From contig JALKBU010000314.1 of assembly GCA_023091735.1 (NCBI GenBank), forward strand, positions 1 through 49,077: a DNA stretch of 49,077 nt, read 5' to 3'. Source of the stretch: Trichomonas tenax. Taxonomy: Eukaryota; Parabasalia; Trichomonadida; Trichomonadidae. Positions 21,501-28,434 of the stretch are shown here, in pieces. Each line of letters begins with the position of its first letter. The stretch's first letter is position 1. The notes beneath the pieces were generated by a model. The model worked only from the letters and a program-made list of their open reading frames with translations, did no database searches and had not been told where the DNA came from. The translations under genes were made by a program, and so were the position numbers.

Positions 21501-23146
21501 CTATGTTTGATAAACACGCACTTCAGGAAATCAATAATATAGTAATGATGTAATTCATGATAAACCTCACGTAAACGACGAAAAGCATGAACACATTCAA
21601 TGAGATTAATTACATCGCAGTTGTTTGATTGCAAGATTTTCATGATTTCATTTACAACTTCATCATCTGTGTTGATTATGTGATTAACGAAAGCTCTGAA
21701 AGGTTCTTTGATCTCTTCGATATTTGAAAACTGATCATCAAGATAAATGACTGCAAAGCGATTGAGCAAGGCAGGTGACATTTGTTTGAGTGTTTCTTCG
21801 TTTGCTGTGGCGATGATTCTAAAGTGTTCATGTACAATGATATTCGAATCATTTGGACGCTCATTAATGAAAAATTCGAATCCTGGATTGTCAGCATTAT
21901 CAATCAATGTGTTCAGGCGCTCAATTACCTGACTTGGAGCGGCATTGATATTGTCAAGTAAAAGAACATCTCCATTTGAAACTGCCTTAACAACCGGACC
22001 ATCAACCCATCTGACTGGAACGCCAAGTGCATTTTCGTTGGATTGAATCGTAAATCTTCCCAAAAGATCAGCAATTGTTGTTTCTGGTGTGCATATGATT
22101 CTTCTTGGTTGATGGTGATTGAAATGCAAATACATTGAAATCCATTTTGCAATTGTGGATTTACCTGATTTTGGTTTGCCAATTATAAGAAGAGGACTAC
22201 TTTTTTGGACGCAAAGAATATTTGACATTGCAAGAACCATTTCGCAAGAATTGTTATTAATGCAATCTGGTATTTTACTAGAACCATAGCTTATTTCTAC
22301 TGTACTTTCTTGGAACATGAGTTTCATTTGATCAAAAAGTTCACGTTTAACTTCAGTTGGAAAACTTGCAATGTAATTCATGTAAATTGAAGTAGATAAG
22401 TTAATCTTTGAATTAGCAAAGTTTATTGTTGATTTGATATCTCTGACTGTGAATTGTCTAAAATATTTCATGTTTTCAGCTTTTGTCTTGCATATTTCTT
22501 GGAATTTGACCAAATTTTTCGCATCCTTATCTTCGAGTTTTGATGAGGCGATTACCATTAGTTCATCAAAGTCAAAGCTATCGAAGTTAATTAAATGGAA
22601 TTTTGACATGAATTTTTCTGATAATTTATTTCGATTTTTCAAGTAGTCTTCTTCTGCTGGATTCTGTGTTGCTACAAGTTTGAAATCAGGGTCGCGCTTT
22701 ATTTTCTCGATTTGTTTTTGATTTGTATCAACAGTTAAAAATCCTGAATCAAGCGAAGATTCGATGCATTGAAGGACCTCTGGGGAAGCAAGATTGATCT
22801 CGTCTATGATCAATGTTCCTCCGTTTTCGTATGCGTTTGTATAAGGACCTTTTTCAAATTTAGCAAATTCCTCGCTTGTACTCTTAAGAATTGTTCTTCC
22901 GATCAGTTGATCTACAGATGTTTCTGAACTGCAGCTGAATAATTTGAGCTCTGGGTCTTGTAAAGCGATTGTTGCCGAATAAGTTTTTCCAGTTCCTGTT
23001 GGACCGTTCAAAAGAACAGGAATTCCTCGACTTGTGTATTCCCTAATGAGTTCTACACGTTTCTCAGAAAGACCTGTTCGCACAAATCCTTCAGGATACG
23101 TAATATCACTCATTAATATAAAAATATAAATTGAATGGACATTCAT
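6542..23146 (-). CDS. Giant six-module AAA+ protein with three vWA domains and a GATase-like domain (midasin/MoxR-like)
   Basis: Intact 5,534-codon gene. The ATG at 23113 (residue 12) is an equally good start, because AAA1 begins about eight residues later. AAA modules by Walker A position: AAA1 48-55 (GPTGTGKT) with Walker B LIIDE 112-116; AAA2 323-331 (GKPKSGKST) but LLLDN at Walker B; AAA3 about 601-608 (SQTGYGKT) with ADE near 667; AAA4 about 913-920 with a broken Walker A and no acidic Walker B; AAA5 1261-1268 (GPNGCGKS) with VFEE; AAA6 1539-1546 (GPTASGKT) with LLLDG. A linker of about 1,200 residues follows, then a beta-rich part (about 3080-3480). vWA1 has DCSSS at 4017, vWA2 a degenerate DASTG at 4346, and vWA3 DATGSM at 4974. 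A GATase-like Rossmann segment lies at about 4660-4930, a coiled coil at about 5265-5325 and a Gln/Asn-rich tail at about 5432-5515. Six AAA modules plus MIDAS recall midasin, the 60S-assembly remodeller, but the lack of midasin's N-terminal region and Asp/Glu-rich tract, and the three vWA domains, argue against orthology. The substrate is unknown. Confidence 0.96.
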   Translation of the reverse strand: MNVHSIYIFILMSDITYPEGFVRTGLSEKRVELIREYTSRGIPVLLNGPTGTGKTYSATIALQDPELKLFSCSSETSVDQLIGRTILKSTSEEFAKFEKGPYTNAYENGGTLIIDEINLASPEVLQCIESSLDSGFLTVDTNQKQIEKIKRDPDFKLVATQNPAEEDYLKNRNKLSEKFMSKFHLINFDSFDFDELMVIASSKLEDKDAKNLVKFQEICKTKAENMKYFRQFTVRDIKSTINFANSKINLSTSIYMNYIASFPTEVKRELFDQMKLMFQESTVEISYGSSKIPDCINNNSCEMVLAMSNILCVQKSSPLLIIGKPKSGKSTIAKWISMYLHFNHHQPRRIICTPETTIADLLGRFTIQSNENALGVPVRWVDGPVVKAVSNGDVLLLDNINAAPSQVIERLNTLIDNADNPGFEFFINERPNDSNIIVHEHFRIIATANEETLKQMSPALLNRFAVIYLDDQFSNIEEIKEPFRAFVNHIINTDDEVVNEIMKILQSNNCDVINLIECVHAFRRLREVYHELHHYYIIDFLKCVFIKHSIEDINDKYIKYVMDQVKDDTPTFHFKTSPKLKRLIATLISLHHIGKHVVLESQTGYGKTSAAEALGYILEQAVQKVSFNNETQIGELFGNVTFAESGFSIKKGPLAEAMSNGQFFIADELNLAEPSVLKSLRMAIECNPGDEIELPNNEKTITVHKNFFFIGCQNDISMFGRHKLPVELSSKIFLLEYPLLDDDLKDILRMIINEVDKELIEHLSFIEQLIQHIRQSEVLRCKPWSFREVRKFLRRIKYFKDNENFDCNLQPYHQAAFMLASVYDEDVIPEIIQAIKISQNLQENEAKDLHNDLTSEVLVKPSNTSNEIILHKGSLHIKTPKPKIDVDHQLLKFWKTYFMIMICHPQEPIIICGPSGYKEFIAVNSSQYPKSVTLNKESTASSLIGSIVLLDRKSIISSLLELLSRIEHNNNTFMKFRNFKEEIFDGQFDITEFRQFTLSLEERKGESLKKVIHQITETIISFIKQDRDVNSFISNYTTVFKPGLITNAILQENTLILKNFSHPSISVIERLNELLSVTPELTLSEDYTNTIVPKNNQKITLTSDHFRIIATCTTEERKRLSEAMLSRLTIVKSYAYIPEEFMFILDKKFVNHIPPLLSTNQKVLVNRLSSRILMMSDKLDPKSAVSFALLACGLIKSETDIKSETTPFKITSNEISCQGIFTIPNTHAKNLKPIVFTKSIQQMAESLFMASRLKYPVVVEGPNGCGKSKTIKYLASLFNADLITITISNATTVESIFGQNELCQNETGTSFGFKKTALLEKITSKSNGGRPIWIVFEEINQTSDSVLDALSQIFDNDSRSINLPNGSIEQKQEYMVFGLTTRAFTHDSIVGNSIYYKQADYNENEFISICQQLAVNHKTRFDLEFAKNLFQVKAERINNSISSPITIRSFKNYIYLIKHNPSLNKIIQNSILGKDDIHNNDINISIKKGCMMVNDMKYDNFISDELTRSQVENLTITQKELFALMDTVTKKAVPIIIQGPTASGKTHAIQLFAEAAKKDLVVIQMNTETNDSIVFGGYRPLSEIRESEREYILQEIKGLEKYGENINIDSWTPSNLKQVCSNLSSIDKTIPEEEAEKHQAIANLIKRINNDCQFYNLIEHYDSIIVTAMKEGKWLLLDGIEASPPSILDRIITLLSSKPKLNLYEHGANNVIRAEPNFRIFMTYNPFGNRQRTMISPNIFSRCFVFSLDPIDNEFINIFSVIFAYTSMINGFRQKFVSKFALTHSAEKASEYYKSSKVDGRTLVMLSKCLAREKIMSKENDIKKTYQIVFDLLDLIYRESLEIDDDHHESIISVFGKEVNKELLDSVKDKVSKTSSYFEDLIEALEEFQKSGSIDLRNVIILINKIKIFEFKGVEIKLNDLISNFSTNDPKNILIYDSFKYFIDFFNNDVIRKAVENQDIRTQSLELIKAGEYPIIDNFKYTVKALSWLIAHKIAPTSTISDLRILQDINKEENIHKAIHLVLELQNPDQSLFKKDSILYAISYVLKNMKNNNIKYIVEDQIHSFNDSKFAFEFKNHELKVIHVNNNPPFIIKDVFNDILNFCSTQKYPQVSSIIPYSPGSVSLDYVNNLPKNNNIFYCTVLSADEKFKSFFKGREAEIVEISKALVKMGSIKEFQIFVNIVSKISELSFDHEKTEWERIMASDMELYRSIKLFDFTKFETARQFQKFKEMIMSIKVSIFNQLQMNSNENQLDLLRKELEDYIYERKENHETVQWFVEKILDDKYIGIPADYVIDSAQIPILLPKKIDVNSLGTLNIDPNLKDDTDWFLHVARYSYQIYLIKKIRSLSAIKEIHKYFPEIKDSIPLILKNTYNDNLLKKNAKRKLDEELKKYPNIDENIVFEINKYADISKPVSGNWIATLQKVFEAVPPNIKIQRISNSKFNLYDLLLNQVGKTDLIPLQVLFIKKNANLFDENQGKIIFTPMVMAMRLFSNFNLIKIRNIPDNSEVQKFTQGLAKKLFSGPFNFLLDLFDIVDNSNSLEFIQNIVDENYSSFYYYIKYFEQKPNVINSLKTNIPDLVRLYLSDFSKTKVFPIEQINEFISNQKLNGEIYKFLSNSSCLPEVIFFSIQRIQEVYEIIGSLSNGEQNVISALVNGSLHSINNFTNEQETFKQFVPHFLDEINNCFELNDIKTMVEKEKIQYTSKKQNTISEFIWNPIGSFVQSAINKINEDQSKLDAQIKFAKNVLKDKISKITDIQNAIHSSMKKFASKHNSNKIDVNVEKAWKDYSSHLVTFISKLPQITDSKIPDNFDFNIADFVSIVKEIEQNPYANSLTYRAVVLTRQDPSKNIEITYQDKKLISGLDKVILLDRDNISKKWKFNNCEFEKIKILLSNSPDPSIKKSDIKQLNKMKEQYQKKFKGLSEEKQNIIAAPKELIDQVKFGEKGFSDLKDLLANLQSIENIEESIELFKSFNAPTFEFDPDFKLSDAENAFAKLKSDFEFIETKNGEIKKLESQSNQQQIKIDKSQFNFKPLQFPSKGKKSKNIDLCKIHKAKLFKHLVTVSEYGVECTFEDIKIELMNISPIETRPFELVIPIIGSNDEIKDILNETQFMNTNSEKLCLGKDNDAIRIILDVCNLPKERSTFNGTLIIQNNIIPVMISISFREVKLFVKSEGNTFIYDYARDCYQINKKIMFVNQKIPIIVCDETEKPVHHTLSFIRSSGAEIKEPPKLEYDSKTATSIFSIDKEIDVNMIIEVSVSNINPIKLSFNANVINQPISLKVYDICSKKFDEHCQIYAGDLLCTYFIQFNTYMESFGDDITFKLKSSSTNLKAEFQDSKRELTVCSKSNKVNQIIPFYVRFDKESENYEEIEISVSVNSINLSKKFDVYPCKIEIKTRKGKKKHGKFNVSFIYKVPQSKNIPTIPGKYFCDKSGKYVDITPQAAFDPGQRTLSIITPFTYKEFTLNNENAFARIEYDPNSLEAKIIGKTFDCDHFVICQNGDYNVVQYTQTAFKLCSRIASENYRSKKENKIWFPSTCNYDRIKEILKPNQNLQKIIESIIDFAIDDDHQKYLELKNKLKDLQKSKEKPDVFLEFLIKIFRDRIEEIKRNKGHLSFYGNINLIEQIHKEIQIQEQSIISECSELISTDNKFKESLIDQLKTLEPENQYDILVRPFKDYVKQRIPAMISRSNYKQEDNTGQIIKEIVDNTPSNILLAEINKFYEEFQFEMISNIGQQSNNHKFNKNLKQIEIQSTKNENLNIHTNTIIEIPKQVTLSNAFKLLSNCCIECKNLPLKILESVNKNETKNSDKNINNIYTHICAIYEWAVKTHQTGNDPLWPMTLKLIESYKELNNILSSDSNQINAEIIMPSTEPPKVESKWSDVDISAPEKKENNSKGLIQGHQGDGIEAKRVQKNSASLNISTKAKRNEHFIEFKEERETDEVQKWIIEMMKLHSDEHQVKLSDNKLIDQSEELENLDRELHIQSIIQSSIPLVKELIKKSINSLHHLEGSDAVVLIDCSSSITDDSQKAALFTIFTAFSIVLEFLHVPTSLVVFCDTGFQYMVKGAKNSLKPYHIQAAFDAFAVYRKLSNLGDALDKVCKLPFNGYQKRVVYVISDGLFYNLHDIKFYQSILKDDEVRVQLVLNTLLQEDETQILENYISQSVEKINDGFSRIKYDFFDKPHLAFRKSDEIAEIFVNGFNQKKVLHNSEHHINIERVSKFEPIPIMFNDIKYESDTYFSSFTERISQSELGTIFAAFKNETPFISECDGENKLPIDRFNEVRQQHSRMFSSFQPNKPTQFAPSPKGSNISLKGFIQFYLTQGQDQRIYLEKNSGFVLSHSLFVVIDASTGCFNQFTANNSILAIISTLYSLKLSDFESVSIFVTKGNKILQLCHEVPSSTVFDDESYIWASIYSLCSTPSIKTDLSGALSAVHELRAMQLTKQALCLCFTDAIVSSQETGRIGTLISLLESRNTQVFGIGIGFESEMIKTTFKYSIISENPFMICQALAKGINNHFSPDKKVESFDVDKVNVDVYGVIDVIGNRKNNIVFLEEVFNPLNNIKRFEETFSLYYNDQALETRESSKTGFRYDKNENGNEMLSQSISTGGFGNSSMLSNNGNGGLPMYGNGNSIYPGGNRPIDAPIPKGEIKRSKVAQDLGRGKIWKQNVLICQFWDVCMLGVNNKESAFITKSTLTGKKGVVEAITDLGMKCEIVQNYSSAIEKLKSGTFSQAWVICGRGEDRKPDELYEGGSSMYIDSFIDALIQFNINGGALLISADNNPLTYEMNKFLDKVVLDGIKPNFRFSIDEKGGNMLRFGNIDSDDVQIFDERMIIDAPGCRRPLYGYNVQTLFEGTTISCVPGNTDIRPFQPFIVSTEGNISNMYYMADSNSDQGDIILDGSFTRFFNEFNEEGTERFVKNIAVWLLSVEKRERRLESYRKAVEWLAKPFDLTMHHPTSKFNSYKVSRVIDICFVVDATGSMRNSGGMKYHFVNERSMITGAKTISKELIRYVKNKYSDLTVRFGGVFFRDITMAIANGSSIIQNRSDVVDFNSNSLFGGSGLTPSRFDSISCGGGANDGPEDWADAFDKTCSLSWREDSKKIMIMITDASCHGTSFNSKIKTSFLEDRVDKEQEPIVINHIKRIAKKGIEVCFIYTHNHAWKAVHAFEHYYKGYGGTTFKTIFEEFSDGGETLKREVSKMITDVIDTAVASFNVAERITETFNTGLKKPPKRRKRYETNKKLEGPPKDIPNDKPKKKAGIVEVEIPQTEISAPEEPKEEEKELDKQLKAHSKNVEAVKEAKKIADDQKELEEKIEIQSQILMESQNKGSAELPLIKPELIVQSNTNEQYITSIQMEVVTLISDLQSKISNLYSHPYMEIFSSNNPLDINNLYKITSSLKQINELIIRPDITVEDLNAQKLNIQKLKISILNIMQNFNQFNFSVQQAMIQNPNPMYTTQYQQNPYQMNQNQYQMNQNPIQFQLNQFQVNQNPSEIRELGVVHQDIDQNQKLIPNQVHENGGIVPFEDSKEPEEEFHD

Positions 23147-24026
23147 TTTTTGACTAACGGTGGAACAATCATATGTCTTATTTTCTTACACATAAAAATA
23201 AAATCTATGCTGGACATAGATCCTAATTATCAAGTAATTAATCAATATTTTCATGTCATTCGTTTTTCTGAAGTTCCTGTCTTATTTTTGGTATAACTCT
23301 GTTTCATATTGCACTCATAAAAATAACGCCAAATCTCCAAAAAAATGATAATAAAATTTCCTGTCTTGTGATTTAACCTTATTGAGATGTTCCTTTTAAG
23401 TCAAATTTTTTGATTTTTTTTAAAAACTATTACACAATTTTATGATGTTGAACAACTAAGCATAGACACTATAGTAACATGTCTATATGTACATATGAAT
23501 CTTAGTATACAATATAATTAAATTCAATAAAATTTGAATTCTTATATTAAGTAAAATCCAAATATCATAATGTAAGCAGTATGCATTTAATGGATATTCT
23601 GTGTTGCATGATAATACATTTCTTCATTTGCTCAATAGTAATTGTTGTTGAATTCTTATTATTAAAGTAAGATTATAATATAAACATGAAAGGATATAAT
23701 GTCTTCTTTATGTTAAATGTTGTCAAGAAAAGACTGAGATCAACAACAACGTGTTTTTGAAGACGAAACACACTCGAAAAATGTCATCAATTCTAAAACA
23801 TAACTGATGAATATTGTTCAAATATATAATGGGATTATAGAAACTAATCATTATTTTAAAGAGAAACAATATGATTATCGCTAAATATTTCAAATTATGA
23901 TAACATTTTTTCTGAAATTTTGGGAATAATTGCCATGTGGCATAAAACATCTAAATATCAATCAAACCAAAAATAATTCAATTGCCGATCATTGTTCTGA
24001 AAAATGTAAATATAAAAGTGTCAAAA
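23147..24026. other. AT-rich intergenic region between divergent genes
   Basis: This 880-bp spacer separates the start of the giant AAA/vWA gene from the LCAT-like gene and must hold both promoters. I see no coding texture, no tRNA and no GC-rich block. A TCATTG at 23987-23992 could be an Inr for the LCAT-like gene, about 37 bases before its ATG. For the giant gene only a TCAATT, one mismatch from the trichomonad TCA-Y-T-W consensus, lies shortly before the second ATG. Confidence 0.5.
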
Positions 24027-25244
24027 ATGTTTTTCTTTCTTTTTTCATCTTTTTCGCATGGTTTAACACCAATTGTCTTATTGCCGCCATTCTATGGCAC
24101 GAACCTGTTCACTACGTACAAAATAAAAGACTTTCCGTGGTATTGTCCAAAATCTATGAATGATGAACTTCTTTGGGTCGACGCTACAATGTTCATTTCA
24201 AAACGAAAAGACTGTTTTTGCAAACTCCTGTCTACTTATCTCGGCAAAGAAGGCAAAATTCGAAATTGGAATAATATATCGATCTATGTACGCGACTTTG
24301 GCGGCGATGAATCAGTACGATATGCCGCAAAATTCAAATTTATTAACTACAATTTCGTGGAATCAATGGTCGGACTAATTGATACTCTAAAAGCAAAAGG
24401 TTATACCTTGAAAAAGGATCTTTTTGTTGCCCCATACGATTGGAGGATCTCCCCAGCTTTTTCAGAAGACTTTCATGAAGATCTCAAACAATTGATTGAA
24501 AAAGCATCAAAAATTAATAATCACAAAGTAACACTCTTTGGATTTTCATTGGGTGGATTCAATGCACAGCAATTTTTAACTAAAAGAGTTGATAAAGAAT
24601 GGAAATCTAAATACATCGATAAACTTGTGCTTTTGGCCCCATCCTTTGTAGGAACAACCAGCAACCTGTTATATTTCTGGACCAAGACATCCCCTCTTGC
24701 GCCTGGTTACAAAGGTCCTGAATTAGATGAACTAGTTGAATCTTGGCCGTGTATTCATGGTCACAATCCTAATTTGGTTGTGTTTGGTAATAGAACAGTA
24801 ATCATTGGGCCCGATGGGAGAAACTACACAGCAAATAGAGTTCATAATTTTGCTGCTGAAAGAAATCTTATCAGACCGAAATTCTGGGAGATGTACCAAA
24901 AATCTTATCAGATAACGAAAAGTTATCCCGAAGATCCTGGTGTCAGCATTACATTACTGTACAACTCTGGACTTAGAACAACAGAAATACTTCACTTCAA
25001 GAGAGGCTGGGATGAATGTCCTGATGAATTAACAGTTCCGGGTGATGAACGAATTCCAGCTCATGGAATGGAGTGGACATGTCGCCATTGGAAGAACATA
25101 ACATGCTACGATTTTAATGTGCATCAAAAGATATTCGAACATCAATCACTTGTCAATAACAAACGCGTTATTGACTTTATTTATAACATTACGAATGATG
25201 GTCAAATTATTCTCCAAAATAATGAAAAATCATTCGAAAAATAG
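24027..25244 (+). CDS. LCAT-like acyltransferase / group XV-type phospholipase
   Basis: The LCAT/PLA2G15 family are alpha/beta hydrolases that move or release fatty acyl chains of phospholipids, usually in the lysosome or outside the cell. From the ATG at 24027 the protein has 405 residues, close to the family's usual 400-440. Residues 1-12 form a short hydrophobic signal-like start. LPPFYGTNLF (19-28) matches the oxyanion region, APYDWR (135-140) is a family signature, and GFSLGG (172-177) carries the nucleophile Ser174. PGDERIPAHG (338-347) holds the likely catalytic Asp340, and EHQSLV (371-376) the likely His372, aligned with LEHINAI in human LCAT. Several N-glycosylation sequons are present. 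In-frame codons upstream of 24027 have no ATG. The triad looks complete, so I expect an active enzyme; its substrate preference cannot be read here. Confidence 0.93.
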   Translation: MFFFLFSSFSHGLTPIVLLPPFYGTNLFTTYKIKDFPWYCPKSMNDELLWVDATMFISKRKDCFCKLLSTYLGKEGKIRNWNNISIYVRDFGGDESVRYAAKFKFINYNFVESMVGLIDTLKAKGYTLKKDLFVAPYDWRISPAFSEDFHEDLKQLIEKASKINNHKVTLFGFSLGGFNAQQFLTKRVDKEWKSKYIDKLVLLAPSFVGTTSNLLYFWTKTSPLAPGYKGPELDELVESWPCIHGHNPNLVVFGNRTVIIGPDGRNYTANRVHNFAAERNLIRPKFWEMYQKSYQITKSYPEDPGVSITLLYNSGLRTTEILHFKRGWDECPDELTVPGDERIPAHGMEWTCRHWKNITCYDFNVHQKIFEHQSLVNNKRVIDFIYNITNDGQIILQNNEKSFEK

Positions 25245-25308
25245 AGATATTGTTTTTTATAAGTGTTTTTATATATTGAATTCAAGATGTGTATGCAATT
25301 TGCTGAAA

Positions 25309-26472
25309 ATGTCGCCTCCACATTTTCTATGGAAATGCTCAAGTGGGTTCGTTGCTTTCAAAGCATGAATGTGTGTAAAATTATATTTATTCTTTGAACA
25401 TCTGTATGAAAATGAATCTCAAAATCTTATATTAATACAAAATATACCTTACGATCTTAGAAATGAACAATACATGAATGGTAATCAATTAACAGAAACT
25501 AATAATTATGAAGCTTTTGTTTATCAAATATAACATATCTTTTTTCACCATCTTGATGTCTAATGATTGATTGAAATGCTAAAAATATAACGGATTTTAT
25601 TGGCCAAGTTGTTGCTCAAAGAATTCTTCTCTATAAATGTCAATGAATCTAAGGTTATTAACAAATATAATTTGAAATGGAAATCGGAAGTCTTGTTACT
25701 TTTCTTTTCCAAATAGTTTTACCTTTTCTCGTTGTTATTGTTGAATTTCTCGCGTTTCACTTCCACGCGGAACTAGAATATTTATCAGGCATTCCAGTTC
25801 TCATCAACATAACAAGATTGAAGAATGAAATTCCATTATATAAAATCGATTGTTATTTAGAAGTTGAACTAATCCCATCAGATATATATTTTCGAATACA
25901 AATGGATATATGCTGACAAAATCCTTGTTGCTACACATCCAAGACCTCATTTGGTTCATTTTGGACCTGCATAGCAGAAGTTGTCAAACAAAATTAGGAA
26001 AGCATTTGGAACTAAAAATCTAAGGCCAACAAGATATGTTTTTATTAATCGCCAAGTCAAGCGCCAAATTGAAAACTATGATTAGTGTTTACAAGCTTTA
26101 AAGCAAACTATTTCAAAAATCCCATGGGAATCTCTAGTTGACAGTCATATGCCTGTAGCATCTCAAGCAAAACTTTTTGCAACTATTAAACTTCTAGGAA
26201 CGCCGCCAGGAAATAATGCAATGAAGTCAATATTCATGAAATCGAATTCTGTGATGGTTATTGTTAAAACAAATGTATATGACTACAGTGTTTACACTCT
26301 TGCGCATTCAATGAATATAAAAACTGTTGTATTCTTCAATAAAGATTTTCAACATTATTCTATTGGAACTGTCAACGTTACAAAGTTAGTCCAGGCATTT
26401 GAAGTTGGAGTTTCATACATTCGCAAAAGAAAGTGGCCTTCAAACTCTACCTATGATGCATTTATCCAATGA
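25309..26472 (+). pseudogene. Decayed GT61/DUF563-like glycosyltransferase gene
   Basis: The 3' part reads as a family 61-type glycosyltransferase (enzymes that add sugars to glycans in the secretory pathway): ADKILVATHPRPHLVHFGP, then RPTRYVFINRQ, an IENYD stretch, MPVASQAKLFATIKLLGTPP and a C-terminal Rossmann-like half to a stop at 26470-26472. Stops interrupt it at 25972-25974 (after HFGPA) and after IENYD, and a frame change lies near 25910. The longest open pieces are 25677-25916 and 26149-26472. Further upstream, 25309-25676 holds family-neutral open pieces (for example YDLRNEQYMNGNQLTETN) that may be the gene's N-terminal half; that extension is weak. The usual glycine-rich GPHGA-type loop is replaced by GTPPGN, so even the ancestor may have been divergent. 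Confidence 0.6.
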
Positions 26473-26575
26473 CCATGGTTAATTTTATTCAACAAAATAT
26501 CAAAAGTTCAAAAATGATGAATTCAGCTTTTCATTATTATTCAAGAATCAAAAATGATAATTAGGTTATTTCCAA

Positions 26576-26719
26576 AATAATCTTGTCAGAATTAGATTCA
26601 ATTTTCATGAGAGCTTTACACATCTTAATATAAATGTAGCTGCAGATATCTCAATAAGCAATTTGGAAGCATATTTTGATACCTTAGGAAAAAAACTCAA
26701 GATTTATAAACAGTTCTAA
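26576..26719 (+). other. Short coding remnant, family unknown
   Basis: A 47-codon stretch without ATG reads like real protein (RIRFNFHESFTHLNINVAAD then LEAYFDTLGKK) and ends in TAA. It lies in the 500-bp gap between the glycosyltransferase relic and the membrane-protein relic. It might be a shifted tail of the first or a fragment of another gene. The rest of 26473-26976 shows nothing else recognisable. Confidence 0.3.
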
Positions 26720-26976
26720 GCAGCATCAATTTTGAAATCATTGATTACTGAATAGAATTCGATATATCCATTTAAATGATATATTATCGTGAAATTTGAC
26801 AATGTAAATTAAGAAATTTGATAATGTAAATTTACGCGTCATGGATACAATAGCGACTAAACATGTTCAAAAATGATAAAAAAACGGTAAAATTATTTTA
26901 TCAAATTCTTAAATAGCACACATAAATCTATGCAAAACCAATTGAAGTAGTTGGAATCTGAAAAGTGATATTTCAA

Positions 26977-28434
26977 ATGTTTTTGCTGTTTTTTGCGTTA
27001 ACTAGAGCTGCATACATGAATTCCTACGATACATTCAACTTCATACTGATGGACATATATAACCTTATTTATCGACATGATGTTTATTCTAATTTTTTTG
27101 TATTTCCAAAGTATGGATCATTTGAGGTCAATGGAGAGCCATGCCGCCCTGTTTACAAAGATATTTCAAAACTAACCGTGACTTCGACCACAGAATCTTA
27201 TGTCATAAATACAGCTTTCAGGTTTGATTCCTATAGTTGTGATTATTTGGATATAATATTGAATCCTGAAGATAGAGTGGCATATGATTTCAAAAGCGAA
27301 TACATTAAAAACACAATTAATTTATGCTTCTTAGGGTCAGCACAAAAAAATAGCGGATATTCATTCATCTTATATGACGCAACTAAATTATGGCACCAAT
27401 ATTTATATAGATATTGTAGATAAAGAAAATAACGATCTCCTTACTGAGATTTTCTCCATTCTTTCGTTCAAAAAGACATATTCTAATGGAAGATACATCA
27501 ATATTCCAAATGATAAATTACATGTAGGCAAGCATTATATCCCACTCACTAATTCATACCAAAACTTCAGTGTTAATGCCAATAACTATTTGATATTTTT
27601 AGGAGATATGCCAGAATGTATTGTACATGTTGGAAATATTGAATTATCTTTAAGAGAAAATAATATTTGTGCAATTGCATTCAGAAGCGATGGAAACATT
27701 TCCATATAAAGCCACGATAGCAAAACTGACTGCTACTACTTTATATTCAGCAACGTTTCATACATCCAATGTGATGAAGTAGTCACAATGATTGGTAGCG
27801 TTTCATTAAATCTTAACCCGTTAAGATTCAAAAACTACTGTTTATGATGGTGAATCAAAATTATTATATTTCTTCCCAAATGTCTCCATATTGGATGCCA
27901 GACCAATCAATTACGCCTCACCGAAGAAATCAGAAGATTCTATATCTCCATTTGCGGCGTTCTATCACATAGTTTCTGACTATGTGCCTGATTATTATGA
28001 TAGGTTTATATTCGGTCAAATTGAAATGAACCAGCACTAACAAATACGAATTCAATCATTGAAGATGGTTCGATTGACAAAGCATATCAGCAGAAGAAGG
28101 TGTTGTTAACTTAAACGCTAATGTAAATTCAAGAAATCGAAAGCCAACTTCTAACCCCGAATCAAGTTATGAAAATAAAGAAAAGAGCACATCGAAGGGT
28201 ATGATTGTTGATATCGTTGTGTTCGTCTTCGTTGTGATGATTGTCATTGCTGTAGTTTTCGTTTTCTATGCGAAGAAAATGAAGAAAAATAAAAAGAGTT
28301 CTTCTTCTTCATCATCCAAGAAACGAAAAGTATAACAAGCAAAATTATAGCAAACCTTATAATGCGCAAAAATCATCACTGGCATATCCTCCACCACCTG
28401 AAAACTATAAAAATGGCTATCAAAACCCTTATTT
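26977..28434 (+). pseudogene. Decayed type I membrane (surface) protein gene
   Basis: From the ATG at 26977 the product starts with a signal-like MFLLFFALTRAA. A Tyr/Asn-rich ectodomain of about 370 residues follows, readable through several frame changes: near 27390 (into the open part ending 27709), at the stop at 27707-27709, near 27840 (into FPNVSILDARPINYASP), and after 28030. Near 28120 the sequence becomes a Ser/Asn/Lys-rich stalk, then a clear membrane span (about 28200-28265, MIVDIVVFVFVVMIVIAVVF) followed by a Lys/Ser-rich stop-transfer. After another frame change a Tyr/Pro-rich tail follows (AYPPPPENY, NGYQNPY), a tail type common in trichomonad surface proteins. The ectodomain family is not one I can name. 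At least four breaks make it a pseudogene. The following 28435-28955 shows no gene. Confidence 0.55.

Noticed and set aside
6548..22646. Many open frames antisense or shifted inside the giant AAA/vWA gene (for example 13614-14069 plus, 9142-9624 minus)
   Set aside because: They overlap an unbroken coding frame, are enriched for Phe/Ile/Leu/Ser as expected from antisense of AT-rich code, and show no family motif.
6542..23146. Calling the giant protein the midasin/Rea1 orthologue
   Set aside because: Length and six AAA modules fit, but AAA1 starts at the very N-terminus, no Asp/Glu-rich tract precedes the vWA, and there are three vWA domains plus a GATase-like domain. Left as midasin-like only.
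23723..23950. 75-codon open frame on the minus strand in the promoter spacer
   Set aside because: AT-rich hydrophobic composition with no motif; expected by chance.
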